NCBI RefSeq assembly: GCF_038592905.1 | Contig: NZ_CP151943.1 | Location: 62,001-126,000, forward strand | DNA from: Neobacillus sp. FSL H8-0543 | Lineage (GTDB): Bacteria > Bacillota > Bacilli > Bacillales > Cytobacillaceae | Length of the DNA stretch: 64,000 bases | Direction: 5' to 3' | Shown here: in pieces, positions 62,749-64,000 of the stretch | How positions within the stretch are numbered: the first letter of the stretch is position 1 | Layout: the number at the start of each line of letters is the position of its first letter | The notes under the pieces: model-generated | The model's database searches: none | Told to the model about the DNA's origin: nothing | What the model saw: only the letters and a program-made list of their open reading frames with translations | Translations under genes and position numbers: made by a program

Positions 62749-63435
62749 CTAAAACCTAAGTTCTCGTATATCCTGTAAATTCATGCCAGCCAAATCAGGC
62801 ATTAGTAAAGGATTTCCATTTTGATGATCCAAGATTGTTTTAAGTGCCAAAATTGTAGGCGGGGCAATAGAAATCTCTCGACTTTTATAAGCTAACAGTG
62901 CTTCTTCAGGAGTGTACCAGACAGCATGATCAATTTCATTTAAATCAGGTTTCGGGGATTGCCCTTTTGGTAGTTGCGCAATAAAAAACCGTGTATCAAA
63001 ACGAATGGGACTTTCCTCTGGAGTGGTTAGGTTTCCAATGTATGTTAAGCTTTCAAGATGAAAAATAATTCCCTCATTTTTCAGCAGTTCTAAAAAGGAA
63101 ATTTCCCCATTTAAGAGCTGTCGCCGGTATTTCTGTTCTGTTTCTTTATCAAAATGAACCCCGGTACCATCAAACGAACTGCAGAGTAAAACACCCACCT
63201 CTTCAAATAACTCCCGAGCTGCCGCCACATAGTAGCCCTGATTAACTAATTCATTTGAGTTATCCTTATTTATAAACTGGCTATCCGCTTTATGGTCACC
63301 CTTTTCAACAGCTCCACCAGGGAATACATATTGTCCACCCATAAATTTCATCGTTTTTGGTCTTTGTGTTAAATAAATTCTAGACATTTGATCCATTAAC
63401 ACTACCGTTGATGCAGGTCTCGGAGTAACCGCCAC
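62749..63435 (-). CDS. Nudix hydrolase
   Basis: A 228-residue Nudix protein. The box is split: GGQYVFPGGAVEKGD, then an insertion of about 30 residues, then AARELFEEVGVLL, the REUxEExGU core. This long-loop form resembles NUDT19/NUDT7-like CoA diphosphatases. Metal-binding glutamates are intact. Substrate is inferred only. GTG start with AAGGAGGGG. Confidence 0.85.
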   Translation of the reverse strand: MAVTPRPASTVVLMDQMSRIYLTQRPKTMKFMGGQYVFPGGAVEKGDHKADSQFINKDNSNELVNQGYYVAAARELFEEVGVLLCSSFDGTGVHFDKETEQKYRRQLLNGEISFLELLKNEGIIFHLESLTYIGNLTTPEESPIRFDTRFFIAQLPKGQSPKPDLNEIDHAVWYTPEEALLAYKSREISIAPPTILALKTILDHQNGNPLLMPDLAGMNLQDIRELRF

Positions 63436-63572
63436 AACTATTCCCCTCCTTAAAGTCTTTTATCAGTTATTCGCTTGGTTATCTTTTATTCCCTGCATAA
63501 ATATAAATTTACAAGGAAAAACTCCCTTCCAGAAGATAGAAAGGAGTATGAAATAGACTATTTTGATGTGGT

Positions 63573-64000
63573 TTAACCAGTAGGCAGCTTCATTTTATCA
63601 ATGATGGTTGATAAATAATTTCTTACCGTTCCGCCTGAAGCAGATTGGTGTTTTGTGTATTCAACTTCTTTTATTCCCTTTAACTCACATATTTCTGATT
63701 CATTATAAGAATATTCGTCCATTAATTCAGGTGAGTAAATCCGCTCTCCGTCTAAAATTTTCCTGACTGAGCTGACTAATTCCTCGCTCGGGCTATCCTT
63801 CAATAAATAACCTCTTACATCCGCTTTTACTGCATCATGAAAGTAACCAGCCCTAGCAAACGTAGTTAAGATAATGACTTTGCATCCAAAGGTCTTTAAT
63901 GCCCGGGCTGCCTCTAGTCCGCTCATTTCAGGCATCTCAATATCCATGATACATACATCAGGCTGTAACTCGTATATCAACGTTAGAGCCTCCGCCCCAT
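63573..64000 (-). CDS. NarL/LuxR-type response regulator, partial at the edge, degraded HTH
   Basis: The gene runs off the right edge; about 45 N-terminal residues are missing. In frame the visible part begins GAEALTLIYELQ and contains the phosphoacceptor Asp in CIMDIEMPEMSG and the YLLKD of a DesR-like receiver. The C-terminal LuxR helix-turn-helix is abnormal: only EICELKGIKEVEY..SGGTVRNYLSTIIDKMKLPT is left, the AAEGxSxxEIA core is shortened and the chain ends at PTG* where relatives continue RTEAI. It may be a decaying gene or a sequence error. A cognate kinase would be expected to the right. Confidence 0.7.
   Translation of the reverse strand, partial: GAEALTLIYELQPDVCIMDIEMPEMSGLEAARALKTFGCKVIILTTFARAGYFHDAVKADVRGYLLKDSPSEELVSSVRKILDGERIYSPELMDEYSYNESEICELKGIKEVEYTKHQSASGGTVRNYLSTIIDKMKLPTG

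Overview
The window is chromosomal DNA of a low-GC, Gram-positive, spore-forming member of the Bacillaceae (Bacillus/Neobacillus-like). The evidence is an alpha/beta-type small acid-soluble spore protein, a SleB-type cell-wall hydrolase, an RNase J, FecCD siderophore importers with textbook Fur boxes, preQ1-I riboswitches, strong GGAGG ribosome binding sites and frequent TTG/GTG starts. No rRNA, tRNA, CRISPR array or prophage was seen.

Layout. 0-7 kb: a GNAT acetyltransferase, a YlmA-like ABC ATPase, and an iron island. In the island a ferredoxin-NADP reductase is divergent from a four-gene ferric-siderophore ABC operon, and each side has a Fur box. 6.9-7.35 kb holds three unrelated repeat types side by side. 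7.3-10 kb: small proteins and a MarR-TerC operon. 10-15.3 kb: a gamma-carbonic anhydrase gene lying between two copies of the pabBC 3' end, the PabB-PabC fusion, a 155-bp MITE with an 8-bp target duplication, and a 788-residue protein joining two isoprenoid-synthase-like domains. 15.5-26 kb: ordinary metabolic and envelope genes (OYE-type reductase, threonine aldolase, hydrolase, CPBP protease, SerC, luciferase-like monooxygenase, LysM/SleB hydrolase, cupin, CoxG-like). 26.3-29.2 kb: an NSS transporter whose terminator loop was the target of an IS150-type insertion sequence. 29.7-33.5 kb: an ECF sigma/anti-sigma pair and an RNase J. 34-35.6 kb: a queuosine module, in which a VUT transporter and queF diverge and each sits behind its own preQ1-I riboswitch and terminator.

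39.8-47.2 kb: a likely catabolic or salvage cluster. An amidohydrolase is divergent from an operon that encodes two paralogous arginine-deiminase-like (pentein) enzymes flanking a complete polar-amino-acid ABC importer, and a DHA2 efflux protein follows. 47.5-49.6 kb: a YlbC-like CAP protein, the SASP and a membrane protein. 49.8-55.9 kb: a TRAP-TAXI transporter (solute receptor, DUF1850, fused permease) with a 21-bp phased repeat array between receptor and DUF1850, then malate synthase G. 56.1-64 kb: a stand-alone ftsZ, DUF1002 protein, AcuI/YhfP-like reductase, stand-alone hpt, YneR-like protein, FabL-like SDR, membrane-anchored serine protease, Nudix hydrolase, and a response regulator cut by the window edge.

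The most promising places for new biology are the two-domain isoprenoid synthase, the double-pentein ABC operon, the exactly 21-bp-phased TACTACA arrays found at two distant loci, and the ftsZ, hpt and RNase J genes, which lie outside their usual operons and may be second copies.
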